Positions 1-8,221 are shown, numbered from the stretch's first letter. The stretch: 64,000 nucleotides of DNA from Halopiger xanaduensis SH-6 (GCF_000217715.1 NC_015666.1:1376270-1440269), one strand, 5' to 3'. Numbers and translations are program-made. The notes: a model not told the origin generated them from the sequence alone.

Positions 1-17
1 AAATATGGTCGAAGTAT

Positions 18-1649
18 CTACAGGTTTCCGTGGACGTGATCGGCCGCCTTCAGCGCGAGCGCCGCGATCGTCAGCGTCGGGTTCATCGCGCCGGCGGTCG
101 GGAAGACGCTGCTCGAGGCGATCCAGCAGTTCTCAAGGTCGTGAGTCCGCAGGCGGGCGTTCACCACGCTTTCCGCGGGATCGTCCCCCATCCGTGTCGT
201 CCCCATGTGGTGGTAGGCCGGACCCGTGTTGTCGGGGCCGACCTGCCAGGTGATCTCGGCGCCCAGTTCCTCGAGGATCCGCTCCTGAATCTCGTTGACC
301 CGCTCGATGGTCCGCAGCGCCCGGTCGCCCACGTTCCAGTGGACGTCCGGCACGGGATTGCCGCGGTCGTCGGTCGTCGACCGGTCGAGGCCGACGTAGC
401 TGTCTTCGCGGGGGAGTTGCTCGACCAGCGCGCCCATCCCGATGTGGTTGCCGTACTCCGATCCGAGGCGCTCGAGCAGGTCGTCGCCCCAGTCCTCGCC
501 GGTCAGGGCCATCTCGACGGGAGAGGGGCCGTCGTAGTTGAAGAACTCGAGTTTGAAGGGCGCGTACTCGTCGTCGGCCTCGTCGTAGAACTGGTGGGAC
601 TCGCTGGTGAGGAAGCCGACGTGGTTCTGGCGCGTGCGTTCGTCGAGCACGCCGCCCGTACCGGCGAACAGGTGGTCCATGAAGAACTGTCCCACGAGGC
701 CGCTCGAGTTCGCCAGCCCGTCGGGATAGTCGCTCGATTCCGAGAGCAGGAGCAGGCGGGGCGTCTCGACGCCCCCGCAGGCGACGACGAAGGCGTCGGC
801 CTCCTGCCGCTGTTCTTCGTCCTCGGGCGTCGCGTAAACGGCCGCCTCGATTCGATCGGCACCGTGCTCGAGTCGCTGGACCGGCGCGCGGTCGATCACC
901 GTCGTCCCCTTCGACTCGGCGCGCTCGACGTGGACCGTCGCGTCGTACTTCGCGCCGGCGGGACAGACTGGCTGGCAGGTGCCGTAGCCGACGCAGGCGC
1001 TGCGGTCGTCGTAGGCCTCCGAGTTGCGCGCGTTCGGCACCGAGTGCATCGCGACCCCCACCTCCTCGCAGGCCTCGGCGAACAGCGAGTCGCTGTAGGA
1101 CGGCTCGAACGCGGGCATCGGGTGCGGTTCCTCGCGGGGCGGCGCGAAGGGGTTGTCGCTGGCGCCGGCGACGCCGAGTTCGCGCTCGGCCTCGGCGTAG
1201 TAGGGACGCAAATCCGGGTAGTCGATCGGCCAGTCCGTACCGACGCCGCGGGCGCTTTCGGAGTTGAAATCGTCCTCGTGGAGGCGCATCACCATCCCCT
1301 GCCAGTGGAGCGTCGAGCCGCCGACGCCCTTCACGCGGGCGTGGTTCAGCGGGTAGTACCACTCGCCCGACGCCGAGTGGGCGTCCCGCTCGGGGTCGCC
1401 GTCCCAGACGTCCGGCCGGTCGTACGCCGGCCGGATCGCCCGTTCCTGACGCGCGAGTCGGTCCTCGGAGTCGAACCGCGGCCCGGCCTCGAGGACGACG
1501 ACCTCGTGACCCGCGTCGGCGAGTCGGTCGGCCACGAGTCCGCCGGCCGGTCCCGCGCCGATCACGCAGACGTCGGCGTCCGGAACCGGCGTTCGGTCGA
1601 TGTCATCGACCGGTTCGGCGCTCTCCGCCGGCGGTCTGTCGCCGTTCAC
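18..1649 (-). CDS. GMC family oxidoreductase (gluconate 2-dehydrogenase flavoprotein-like)
   Basis: A 543-residue FAD-dependent alcohol/sugar-acid dehydrogenase of the glucose-methanol-choline family. The N-terminal Rossmann motif VIGAGPAGG lies near residue 30. The GVGGSTLHWQG motif, typical of this family, is near residue 110. The C-terminal region carries HHMGTTRMGDDP and a late SVFPTAGAMNPTLT segment that closes the FAD and active sites. The start is GTG, chosen because a GGAGG sits 8 nt upstream and an upstream 26-codon ORF ends in a TGA overlapping it (GTGA). In haloarchaea this enzyme is often paired with a small gluconate dehydrogenase subunit 3; no intact partner is present here. The substrate is unknown. 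The promoter carries a DtxR-type palindrome, which suggests metal-responsive control. Confidence 0.88.
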   Translation of the reverse strand: MNGDRPPAESAEPVDDIDRTPVPDADVCVIGAGPAGGLVADRLADAGHEVVVLEAGPRFDSEDRLARQERAIRPAYDRPDVWDGDPERDAHSASGEWYYPLNHARVKGVGGSTLHWQGMVMRLHEDDFNSESARGVGTDWPIDYPDLRPYYAEAERELGVAGASDNPFAPPREEPHPMPAFEPSYSDSLFAEACEEVGVAMHSVPNARNSEAYDDRSACVGYGTCQPVCPAGAKYDATVHVERAESKGTTVIDRAPVQRLEHGADRIEAAVYATPEDEEQRQEADAFVVACGGVETPRLLLLSESSDYPDGLANSSGLVGQFFMDHLFAGTGGVLDERTRQNHVGFLTSESHQFYDEADDEYAPFKLEFFNYDGPSPVEMALTGEDWGDDLLERLGSEYGNHIGMGALVEQLPREDSYVGLDRSTTDDRGNPVPDVHWNVGDRALRTIERVNEIQERILEELGAEITWQVGPDNTGPAYHHMGTTRMGDDPAESVVNARLRTHDLENCWIASSSVFPTAGAMNPTLTIAALALKAADHVHGNL

Positions 1650-1726
1650 GGCGTTCCCCTCCGCCGATCGGTCGCCTCGTTCGGACGGGCGAGCGCCGCG
1701 GTCGCGTCGCGCCGTCTCCGTTTCAT
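1646..1726 (-). other. 26-codon upstream ORF coupled to the GMC oxidoreductase; possible remnant of subunit 3
   Basis: The ORF begins at an ATG about 27-30 nt after a TATA-like box and ends in a TGA that overlaps the GTG of the oxidoreductase. Its N-terminus MKRRRRDATAALA resembles the twin-arginine-like N-terminus that I recall for haloarchaeal gluconate dehydrogenase subunit 3 (xxRRDAxAAL). After residue 13 the resemblance stops. It may be an internally deleted remnant of that subunit kept for translational coupling, or simply a short leader ORF. The remnant reading is inference. Confidence 0.4.
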
Positions 1727-1732
1727 GTGGCC

Positions 1733-1760
1733 GGATTAGGCGAGCCTAATCCTTATACCC
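1733..1760 (-). promoter_or_regulatory. Promoter with DtxR/SirR/Idr-like iron-box palindrome
   Basis: A perfect inverted repeat with 9-bp arms and a 2-bp centre (GGATTAGGCGAGCCTAATCC, 1733-1752) matches the TTAGGnnnnCCTAA core recognised by DtxR-family metalloregulators, including the haloarchaeal Idr/SirR proteins. On the minus strand a TATAAG box (about 1753-1758) directly precedes it. The palindrome therefore lies between the TATA box and the expected start of transcription near 1726, the position expected of a repressor site. Confidence 0.6.
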
Positions 1761-1801
1761 GTTGGAACGAGTCGCGCCCGCCCGCGGTGAAGAACCCGTC
1801 C

Positions 1802-2524
1802 TCACGCCGTCTCGAGCGGCTCGAGCAGCGACGGATCGTCGTTCGACGGATCGTTGACCGCCGTCGACACCGGGTACGCCCGCATCTCGTCGGCCGGATA
1901 GGGTTCGAGCAGCCCTTCGGCTTTGGGATCGTCGGCGGTCAACCACTCCCGCTCGCGGTCCGGCTCGAGGATGACGGCCATCCGGTGGTGCAGGTCGGCC
2001 ACGAGGTCGTTCGGCTCCGCGGTGAGGACGGTAAACGTCTCGAGCGCGGTGTCGTCGTCATCCTCGTCCTCGAGGCCGCCGCCGAAGGCGTCGAGGCCCG
2101 CTTGCGTCGTCTCGTCGTCGGGCTCCCACCGCTCCCACAGGCCGGCCATCGCGAACGGCCGGTCGTCCTCGAGGGCGACCCGATAGGGCTGTTTGCCGCG
2201 CTCGGTCTCGACCCACTCGTAGAAACCGTCCGCAGGGACCAAGCAGCGGCGCCGCTCGTAAGCGTCGCGAAAACTCGGCTTCTCGTCGACCGTCTCGGCC
2301 CGCGCGTTGATCATCCCGCCGCAGTCGTCGTCGGCCCACGACGGCACGAGGCCCCACTCGAGTTGCCGGACCGTCTCGGGCGCGTCGTCGGTGATGACGG
2401 GCAGTTCTTGACCCGGCGCCGCGTTGTACCGCGGCTCGAACTCGCCGACCGAATCGTCGACGGTCGCGCCGAACCGGTCCTCGAACGCGTCGCGCTCGAG
2501 GGTCAGCGTATATCGTCCGCACAT
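1802..2524 (-). CDS. SOS response-associated peptidase (SRAP/HMCES/YedK family)
   Basis: A 240-residue SRAP-domain protein. This family forms a thiazolidine DNA-protein crosslink with abasic sites in single-stranded DNA through the amino-terminal cysteine, shielding them from strand breakage. Seen here are the invariant start MCGRYTL, with Cys2 exposed after Met removal, an internal CLVPADGFYEW motif near residue 90, and a LHHRMAVIL segment matching the usual HxRMPVIL motif with Ala for Pro. Length is normal. It stands alone, with a PUA-domain gene upstream on the same strand 72 bp away. Its activity should be constitutive DNA protection rather than a LexA-type SOS response, which archaea lack. 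Confidence 0.92.
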   Translation of the reverse strand: MCGRYTLTLERDAFEDRFGATVDDSVGEFEPRYNAAPGQELPVITDDAPETVRQLEWGLVPSWADDDCGGMINARAETVDEKPSFRDAYERRRCLVPADGFYEWVETERGKQPYRVALEDDRPFAMAGLWERWEPDDETTQAGLDAFGGGLEDEDDDDTALETFTVLTAEPNDLVADLHHRMAVILEPDREREWLTADDPKAEGLLEPYPADEMRAYPVSTAVNDPSNDDPSLLEPLETA

Positions 2525-2596
2525 ACCCGCCCGTAGGGCGCCCGTGGTGAAACGTGTACCCGTTCGGCGGCAGTCTGGTCCGGGCTGGACCGGCGA

Positions 2597-3076
2597 TCAG
2601 CCGGTGAACTCGAAGAGTTCGTCGCCGACGTGGTGCAGCGAGTCGACGACCTTCCCCTCGTCGCCGACCATATCCTCGCCCGGGACGCGGGCGCGGCCGA
2701 TCGCCAGCACCTTCCCGTGGGATTCCTCGGCGATGATGACCAGATCGTCCGGTTCGATATCGTCGGTCGCTTCCGTGATCCCGGGGCGCATCACGTCCGC
2801 GCCGTCGCTGACGAACGAGACCGCGCCGGCGTCGACCGTCACGACCCGCTTGTCCGGATCGTAGGCGTTGGCGCCCCGCACCGTCAGGAACGGCTCCTCG
2901 TCGAAGTACGCGACCTGCGGTTCGCCGTCGATGAGGACCACTTCCCAGTCGGTGTCCTCGAACTCGACGCGCTCGTAGGCGTCCCCCTCGGGTTCGACGC
3001 CGAGGTGGTCGGCGAGTGCGTCCTCGAGCGCCGAGACGGCGTCGCTCCGCAGGTGGTGGCGAGACTTGACTTCCAT
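2597..3076 (-). CDS. PUA domain RNA-binding protein (MCT-1/Tma20-like)
   Basis: A 159-residue protein starting MEVKSRHHLRSD. The first 75 residues resemble the pre-PUA domain seen in archaeal MCT-1/Tma20-like proteins. The second half (about residues 75-155) is a PUA domain with the pattern VDAGAVSFVSDGADVMRPG, which is characteristic of RNA-modifying and translation factors. Longer in-frame extensions exist upstream, but the ATG at 3076 was chosen because a TTAAAT box lies about 25-30 nt ahead, giving a leaderless mRNA, and because conservation begins there. Related proteins act in translation or ribosome recycling; the precise role in haloarchaea is not settled. Confidence 0.8.
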   Translation of the reverse strand: MEVKSRHHLRSDAVSALEDALADHLGVEPEGDAYERVEFEDTDWEVVLIDGEPQVAYFDEEPFLTVRGANAYDPDKRVVTVDAGAVSFVSDGADVMRPGITEATDDIEPDDLVIIAEESHGKVLAIGRARVPGEDMVGDEGKVVDSLHHVGDELFEFTG

Positions 3077-3082
3077 ATCCCG

Positions 3083-3398
3083 CGCTATCCGCCGTACGCA
3101 TTTAACGGTAGTAGATTCCGGACGCGCCGTCGGCACCGACGCGAACGGACGGGACCGCGAGGGTGACGAAGACGGGGTGAGGCGGGCGGGCGGCGAGCGA
3201 CGGATGCTGACGCCCCTGTCGTAGCCGTCCGTCCCCTCGCCTCGAGGCCTGGTACTGGTACTGGTTCTGATTGGCGGCCGACAGACGGCGATCGGAGCAG
3301 CCACCCCGTCCTCGAGCGCGACTGCTCACTCAGCCCGAGTCTCCGGCCAGCACGAACGTGCGGTAATTGCTAAGTGATCGCACGGCGATAGTGCGACC
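3083..3398. other. Intergenic region without a convincing gene
   Basis: Roughly 315 bp between the PUA gene and the small zinc protein gene. Open frames occur on the minus strand but lack recognisable domains and haloarchaeal codon pattern. A TTAAAT box at about 3100 serves the PUA gene, and GTAATTGCTAAG near 3362 can serve the downstream plus-strand gene. Confidence 0.5.
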
Positions 3399-3719
3399 AT
3401 GTGGCCCTGGTCCTCTCGGAACCGAACGACGACGGTCACGTGCCTCGCCTGCGGCGACGAGGTCACCCGGTCGATGGCCCGGGAGTACGACAAGTACGGC
3501 AACCGCTGGGACCGCGAGGACAAGGAGTTCGAGTACCTCTGCAAGTCCTGCGACCGGGAGCTCTGTCACCACCCGCGGAACGAACTCGAGGACCTGCTGG
3601 TCGATCTCGAGGCCGGCGAGCGCGACCAAACGGCGTTTCTCGCGCGGTATCTCGCCGCGGTCGAGGAACGGTACGGGCCGCTCGAGGAGCCGCCCGAGGA
3701 ACGACGCGAGGAGCGGTGA
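3399..3719 (+). CDS. Small zinc-ribbon protein of unknown function
   Basis: A 106-residue acidic protein with two Cys pairs, CLACGDE near residue 15 and CKSCDRELCHH near residue 48, spaced as in a zinc ribbon. The C-terminal 45 residues form a charged helix. I recognise it only as a conserved type of haloarchaeal small zinc protein (possibly the DUF7562 family). Translation begins at an ATG 33 nt after an AT-rich box, so the mRNA may be leaderless. It converges with the ABC permease gene that ends 14 bp downstream on the other strand. Zinc binding is inferred from the cysteines; nothing shows whether it binds nucleic acid or protein. Confidence 0.72.
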   Translation: MWPWSSRNRTTTVTCLACGDEVTRSMAREYDKYGNRWDREDKEFEYLCKSCDRELCHHPRNELEDLLVDLEAGERDQTAFLARYLAAVEERYGPLEEPPEERREER

Positions 3720-3732
3720 CGCTCGCGACCGT

Positions 3733-4530
3733 CTAGAGATCGCTCGTTTTGAACCGCACGTAACCCGCAGCGGGCGCGAGGACGGCCCACCCGAGGAGGA
3801 CGAGGGCGCCGAACGCCGACAGCGTGCGGTCGCCGCTCCCCCCGAGGACGAGATCGAGCGCCCGTTCGTACGCGACGCTCGGCGAGAGCGCGCCGACGTA
3901 GGGGTGCCACCACGGCCGTTGGCTCGGCATCTCGAGGCCGTTGACGAGGAAGACGGCCGCGTCGGGGACGAACCGCCAGGCGAAGACGAACAGCATGAAG
4001 ACGACGAACGCGCCGATCGAGGCCCACGTCTGGTCCCGCGTCAGCGTCGAGAGGCAGGTCGCGATCGCGACGTAGGCGAGCCCGAGGACGGCGGCCGCGA
4101 CGAGGTAGCCGCCCAGTTCGACGGCGGCCAGTTCGACCGAAAAGGCGAGCGTGACGACCGCGGCAGCGAGGACGCCGACGACGAGCGAGGCGGCGAGCAC
4201 GGCGTACCGCCCGAGATAGGTGCCGACGACGACGTCGCGCCGGTCGTGGGGCAGGCCGAGCAACAGCGCGAGCTGGCCGTCCTCGCGGCGCTTGACGATC
4301 GCCGCGTAGGACAGCATGAGCGCGACCGCCGGCACGAGGACGATGCTCACGCCGCTGAGCAGCCCGACGAGGTTCTCGGGCTCCGCGTAGCCGGCCCGCG
4401 CCTGATCGACGTGCAGGTAGGCGATCAGGGCGAAGACGAGCGCGAACAGCGCGGCGTTCGTGTACAGCTGCCGGTTGCGGATCGCGTCGCCGACCTCCTT
4501 GCGCGCGATCAATCGCCACCCGCGGGTCAT
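3733..4530 (-). CDS. ABC-2 type transporter permease
   Basis: A 265-residue membrane protein with about six hydrophobic segments (near residues 20-40, 55-80, 105-135, 140-165, 170-195 and 240-258). It resembles the ABC-2 permeases of the ABC transporters that haloarchaea use for export or for copper and nitrous-oxide-related systems. Its ATG overlaps the stop of the ATPase gene by 4 bp (ATGA), so the two are translationally coupled and form one transporter. The substrate cannot be read from the sequence; no accessory gene is adjacent. Confidence 0.88.
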   Translation of the reverse strand: MTRGWRLIARKEVGDAIRNRQLYTNAALFALVFALIAYLHVDQARAGYAEPENLVGLLSGVSIVLVPAVALMLSYAAIVKRREDGQLALLLGLPHDRRDVVVGTYLGRYAVLAASLVVGVLAAAVVTLAFSVELAAVELGGYLVAAAVLGLAYVAIATCLSTLTRDQTWASIGAFVVFMLFVFAWRFVPDAAVFLVNGLEMPSQRPWWHPYVGALSPSVAYERALDLVLGGSGDRTLSAFGALVLLGWAVLAPAAGYVRFKTSDL

Positions 4531-5435
4531 CGGGATCCCCCCGTGTAGGAAACGAACAGATCCTCGAGCGACGCCTCCCCAGTAGTGAAATCGCGGATCG
4601 TCCCGCCGGCAGCCCGAATCTCGTCTAAGACGGTCAGCTTCGCGTCTCGGGCGCAGGCGACGACGAGATTCCCGTCGCGCGCGACGACCGAGGAGACGCC
4701 CTCGAGGTCGTCGAGGGCGGGCGCGACCGCCCCGGGGTCGTAGGCCAGTTCGACCGTCAGTTCCGCGTCGGCGTCGGCCGCCGCGCGCAGCCCGTCGATC
4801 GTATCGACGGCGACGAGTTCGCCGGCCCGGAGGATGCCGACGCGGTCGGCGACCGCCTCGACCTGCTCCAGGATGTGACTCGAGAAGAAGACGGCCGCGC
4901 CGCGGTCGCGCTCCGCGGCGACGATCTCGCGCATTCGGCGTACACCGTGGGGATCGAGGCCGGTGGAGGGCTCGTCGAGGATCAGCAGATCGGGCTCGCC
5001 GACGAGGGCCATCGCGAGCGCGAGCCGCTGGGCCATCCCCTTCGAGTAGTCGCTCGCGAGCCGATCGCCGACGCCCTCGAGGCCGACCCGCTCGAGCAGC
5101 GCGTCGGGGTCGTCGTCGGCGCCGTTGGCTTCGATCGCGTACTCGAGGTGCTGCCGGCCGGTCATCGTCTCGAAGGGGGCGAACCCCTCGGGAAGGATGC
5201 CGACGCGCTGGCGGACGGCGACGGGGTCGGCGGTGACGTCGCGGCCGAGCACCTCGACGGTGCCGGCGGAGGGGTGCGCGTAGTGCAGCAGAACGTTGAT
5301 GGTCGTCGACTTCCCCGCGCCGTTGGGCCCGAGGAAGCCGAACACCTCGCCGCGTTCGATCTCGAGGTCGATACCGCGGAGGGCTGCGACGTCGCCGTAG
5401 CGCTTCGCGACGCCGCGGAGGGCGATTGCGGACAT
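4527..5435 (-). CDS. ABC transporter ATP-binding protein
   Basis: A 302-residue ATPase that powers the permease encoded immediately downstream. Walker A GPNGAGKST is near residue 38, the signature YSKGMAQRLALA near 130, and Walker B LLILDEPSTGLDP near 150, followed by the switch His in SSHILEQ. The C-terminal 80 residues are the usual accessory domain of the CcmA/DrrA type. An in-frame upstream extension to 5477 is possible, but homology starts at MSAIALRGVAKRYG, so the ATG at 5435 is used. The two-gene arrangement is the common exporter form. Confidence 0.93.
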   Translation of the reverse strand: MSAIALRGVAKRYGDVAALRGIDLEIERGEVFGFLGPNGAGKSTTINVLLHYAHPSAGTVEVLGRDVTADPVAVRQRVGILPEGFAPFETMTGRQHLEYAIEANGADDDPDALLERVGLEGVGDRLASDYSKGMAQRLALAMALVGEPDLLILDEPSTGLDPHGVRRMREIVAAERDRGAAVFFSSHILEQVEAVADRVGILRAGELVAVDTIDGLRAAADADAELTVELAYDPGAVAPALDDLEGVSSVVARDGNLVVACARDAKLTVLDEIRAAGGTIRDFTTGEASLEDLFVSYTGGSR

Positions 5436-5539
5436 CGTTCGAAATCGTGTTGTGTTAGTAATAGGTTTTCCTATCAACAGGTCCGAATCGGTTTCGCTGT
5501 CCCGACACGACTTTGACCTTCACGTCCGTACCCCTCCCT

Positions 5540-6838
5540 ATGAGTAACGACGCACAGGCCGAGGCCGGCACGGCCGAAGGCCAGGGCCCCGTCGAAGTCT
5601 CCGAGGACCTCGCGCGCCACCTCGAGAACAAGCGCGAGGAACTCTTCGAGAAGTTCGAGATTCGCGACGAGTTCCCGCCCGAAGTCCTCGAGGAGGCCGA
5701 AGCCCGAACCGAAGACGTCCAGAATGAGATCCAGGAGGAGGTCGACGAGCGCAAGGACCTCCGCGATCTGACGACGTGGACGACCGACCCCATCGACGCG
5801 CAGGACTTCGACGACGCCCTCTCGATCGAGGAACGCGACGACGAGTACGTCCTCTGGGTGCACATCGCCGACGTGACCCATTACGTCAACCCCGACACGG
5901 CGATGTGGGACGAGGCCGTCGAGCGCGGGAACACGGTCTACCTGCCGGGCTACACCATCCACATGCTGCCGCCCGTCCTCGCGGAGACCGTCTGCTCGCT
6001 GGTCCCCAACGAGGACCGGCTGGCCCACACCGTCGAGATGCACCTCGACAAGGAGAACCTCGGCTACGAGACCATCGAGATCTACAAATCCGTCATCCGG
6101 TCCGACGAGCGGCTCACCTACTCGCAGGCCGAGAACCGCCTCGAGGATCCCGACGCTGACCTCCACGAGGAGAACAAACTGGTCTACGAGGTCGCGAATC
6201 GGATGCACGAGCAGCGCAAGGAGGACGGCTCGCTCGTCCTGAACCCCTCTCGGGACCGCGCCCACACCATCATCGAGGAGTGCATGCTGAAGGCCAACAA
6301 GGCCGTCACGCACGAACTCATGTGGTCTCGCGGCGTCGAGGCGATGTACCGCGTCCACCCGCAGCCGAGTCCGGACGAGTGGTCCGAGGCGCTCCAGGAG
6401 ATTCAGGACTTAGACGGCGTCTCCATTCCTGGCAGCACGTGGGACGACCCCCGGAAGGCCGTCAACGCGACGCTCGAGGAGGCGCCCGGTCGCCAACTGG
6501 ACAAGATCCAGTGGGCGGTGATGAAGGTGATGCCGCGCGCGAAGTACATGAACGACCCGTTCGGCGGCCACCACGCGTTGAACTTCGAGATTTACGGCCA
6601 CTTCACCAGCCCGATCCGCCGGCTCTCGGACCTGATCAACCACTGGATCGTCTACCAGAACGACGTCCCCGAGAACCTGATCGAACTCTGCGACCGCGCC
6701 AGCGACAAGCAGAAAGACGCCGAGCAGTGCGAACGCGAGTACAAGAACTTCCTGCAGGAGGTCGGCCTCGATCCGATGGCGGTCAACAACCGCGGGATCG
6801 AAGTGGTGGACGACGACGAGGCGGAGAAGACGCTGTAA
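5540..6838 (+). CDS. RNB domain ribonuclease (RNase R/II family)
   Basis: A 432-residue 3'-5' exoribonuclease of the RNase II/R superfamily. The catalytic acidic motif DPIDAQDFDDALS lies near residue 85, and the family signature GHFTSPIRRLSDL near residue 358. The protein is much shorter than bacterial RNase R. It has an acidic N-terminal 75 residues in place of cold-shock domains and ends without an S1 domain. This short form is the typical haloarchaeal RNase R, one of the main RNA-degrading enzymes in halophiles. Start ATG 5540 follows an ACTTTGAC box by about 28 nt, which fits a leaderless mRNA. It converges with a GNAT gene 31 bp downstream. Confidence 0.92.
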   Translation: MSNDAQAEAGTAEGQGPVEVSEDLARHLENKREELFEKFEIRDEFPPEVLEEAEARTEDVQNEIQEEVDERKDLRDLTTWTTDPIDAQDFDDALSIEERDDEYVLWVHIADVTHYVNPDTAMWDEAVERGNTVYLPGYTIHMLPPVLAETVCSLVPNEDRLAHTVEMHLDKENLGYETIEIYKSVIRSDERLTYSQAENRLEDPDADLHEENKLVYEVANRMHEQRKEDGSLVLNPSRDRAHTIIEECMLKANKAVTHELMWSRGVEAMYRVHPQPSPDEWSEALQEIQDLDGVSIPGSTWDDPRKAVNATLEEAPGRQLDKIQWAVMKVMPRAKYMNDPFGGHHALNFEIYGHFTSPIRRLSDLINHWIVYQNDVPENLIELCDRASDKQKDAEQCEREYKNFLQEVGLDPMAVNNRGIEVVDDDEAEKTL

Positions 6839-6869
6839 CTGCGGTCGGTGTCACGCGACGCGCTTCGTC

Positions 6870-7451
6870 TCACAACGCTTTTTCGTAGATGCACTCGTCG
6901 ATCCCGTCTCCCAGATCGGACTGTCGCGTCTGGACGCGCTCGAATCCCGCCGACTCGTAGAACGAAACGCCGATCTCGTTGTCCGCCAGGACCGTCAGTC
7001 GAAGTCGGTCGCACGTCGGCTCGAACGTCGCTTCGATCCGCTCGAGCAGCGCCGTTCCGGTGCCCTCGCCCCACGTGCCCGGTCGGACGTACAGCCGAAC
7101 GAGGTAGGCAGCGGTGGGGTCGTCGGGGTGGAGCCCGGCGTGGGCGAAGCCCTCGATTTCGGCACTGACGCCGGCATCGGAACTGGCGGTGGCGTCAGGG
7201 TTAGGGTCAGGGTCAGCGTCGGACGCTTCGTCCGCGCGGGCGGGAACCGCGAGCAAGAACTCCTCATCGTCTGTCTCCCTCGACTTCCGAATCGATACCT
7301 CGAGTTCCTCGATCGCGTACCAGTCGTCGGTAACGTCGGCGACCGTGTCGGGGCCGAGGATGTCGTCGTAGGCGGCGTGCCAACTCTCGCGGGCGATTTC
7401 GCGGACGGCCGGTGCCGCGTCCGTCGTCGCCCGACGGATGGTCCAGTCCAT
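6870..7451 (-). CDS. GNAT family N-acetyltransferase, paralogue 1
   Basis: A 193-residue GNAT acetyltransferase. The N-terminus MDWTIRRATTDAAPAVREIA and the motif ESWHAAYDDILGPDTVADV mark it as a close paralogue of the gene that follows upstream on the same strand. The acetyl-CoA loop is in RPGTWGEGTGTALLERIE, and the C-terminal beta-bulge in NEIGVSFYESAGFE. Residues 75-105 form a low-complexity insertion rich in Asp, Pro and Ala, encoded by hexanucleotide repeats, that the sister lacks. ATG 7451 is 27 nt after an AAATTTTG box. The acceptor substrate is unknown. Confidence 0.9.
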   Translation of the reverse strand: MDWTIRRATTDAAPAVREIARESWHAAYDDILGPDTVADVTDDWYAIEELEVSIRKSRETDDEEFLLAVPARADEASDADPDPNPDATASSDAGVSAEIEGFAHAGLHPDDPTAAYLVRLYVRPGTWGEGTGTALLERIEATFEPTCDRLRLTVLADNEIGVSFYESAGFERVQTRQSDLGDGIDECIYEKAL

Positions 7452-7518
7452 GGTGCTGTCCTGTACCCGGACCGACAAAATTTCTTGCGCGGGTTGCGAA
7501 CGCGGACCGGTGAGTCGC

Positions 7519-8043
7519 TCAGATCCCTTTCTCGTAGACGCACTCCTCGAGTCCGTTACCCAGCCCCGTCTCCCGCACTGCGACCCGTTCGAAACCCGAC
7601 GATTCGGCGAAGGAAATTCCGACGTCGTTATCCGCGAGCACCGCCAGCCGCACGCGGTCGAACGAGTCCGCCAATAGCGCCTCGAGGCGCTCGAGCAGCG
7701 TCGTGCCGACGCCCTCGCCCCACGCGTCAGGGCTGACGTAGAACCGGGCTACGTACGCGACCGCAGGGTCTTCTGGCCACGGAACGGCGTGGGCGAAGCC
7801 GCGACACTCCTCGGGGCCACCGCCGGAGTCGTCCGGTTCGACGACGAGAAATTCGGCGTCCTCGCGCCCGATCACGTCGGCGATCGAGGACTCGAGGTCG
7901 CCGAGCGCGTACCACTCGTCGACGACCTCGTCGACCGTCCCGGGCCCGAGGATGTCGTCGTAGGCGGCGTGCCAGCTCGCCCGCGCCGTTTCGTGGATGG
8001 CCCACGCGTCGTCGGTGGTCGCCCGTCGGACCGCTCCAGTCAC
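7519..8043 (-). CDS. GNAT family N-acetyltransferase, paralogue 2
   Basis: A 174-residue GNAT acetyltransferase sharing RRATTDxA, ARASWHAAYDDILGPGTV, DAWGEGVGTTLLERLE and NDVGISFAESSGFER with its downstream neighbour; tandem duplication is the simplest explanation. Start: GTG at 8043, giving MTGAVRRATTD, aligns with the sister start. The preceding segment TTTTTGTCGGT is also shared with the sister promoter. In-frame sequence runs further upstream but is not conserved-looking. The substrate is unknown. Both copies keep the acetyl-CoA binding signature. Confidence 0.88.
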   Translation of the reverse strand: MTGAVRRATTDDAWAIHETARASWHAAYDDILGPGTVDEVVDEWYALGDLESSIADVIGREDAEFLVVEPDDSGGGPEECRGFAHAVPWPEDPAVAYVARFYVSPDAWGEGVGTTLLERLEALLADSFDRVRLAVLADNDVGISFAESSGFERVAVRETGLGNGLEECVYEKGI

Positions 8044-8126
8044 GGACGGGTATACCACCGCACCGACAAAAAGCCCGCGGCCGGAGAGTGAGTGTTTCAA
8101 CGGCCTCTGATACGTTTCCCGGTGTA

Positions 8127-8161
8127 ATACAGCACCGCGTGGTTGTTTCTGCACGCTGTAT
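8127..8161. other. Weak inverted repeat between a flavoprotein gene end and the GNAT promoter
   Basis: Arms ATACAGC (8127-8133) and GCTGTAT (8155-8161) are separated by 21 nt in the 178-bp spacer. It could form a stem in RNA or bind a dimeric regulator, but it is not close to a T-run. Low confidence. Confidence 0.2.
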
Positions 8162-8221
8162 GATAGTATTCCACCGACGGGGAGGTTACGCCCCGGAGCG
8201 AACGATCTCGACCGCCCGGCG

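Noticed and set aside
30-1739. 569-codon plus-strand frame opposite the GMC oxidoreductase
   Set aside because: Antisense shadow; the minus strand has clear FAD and GMC motifs.
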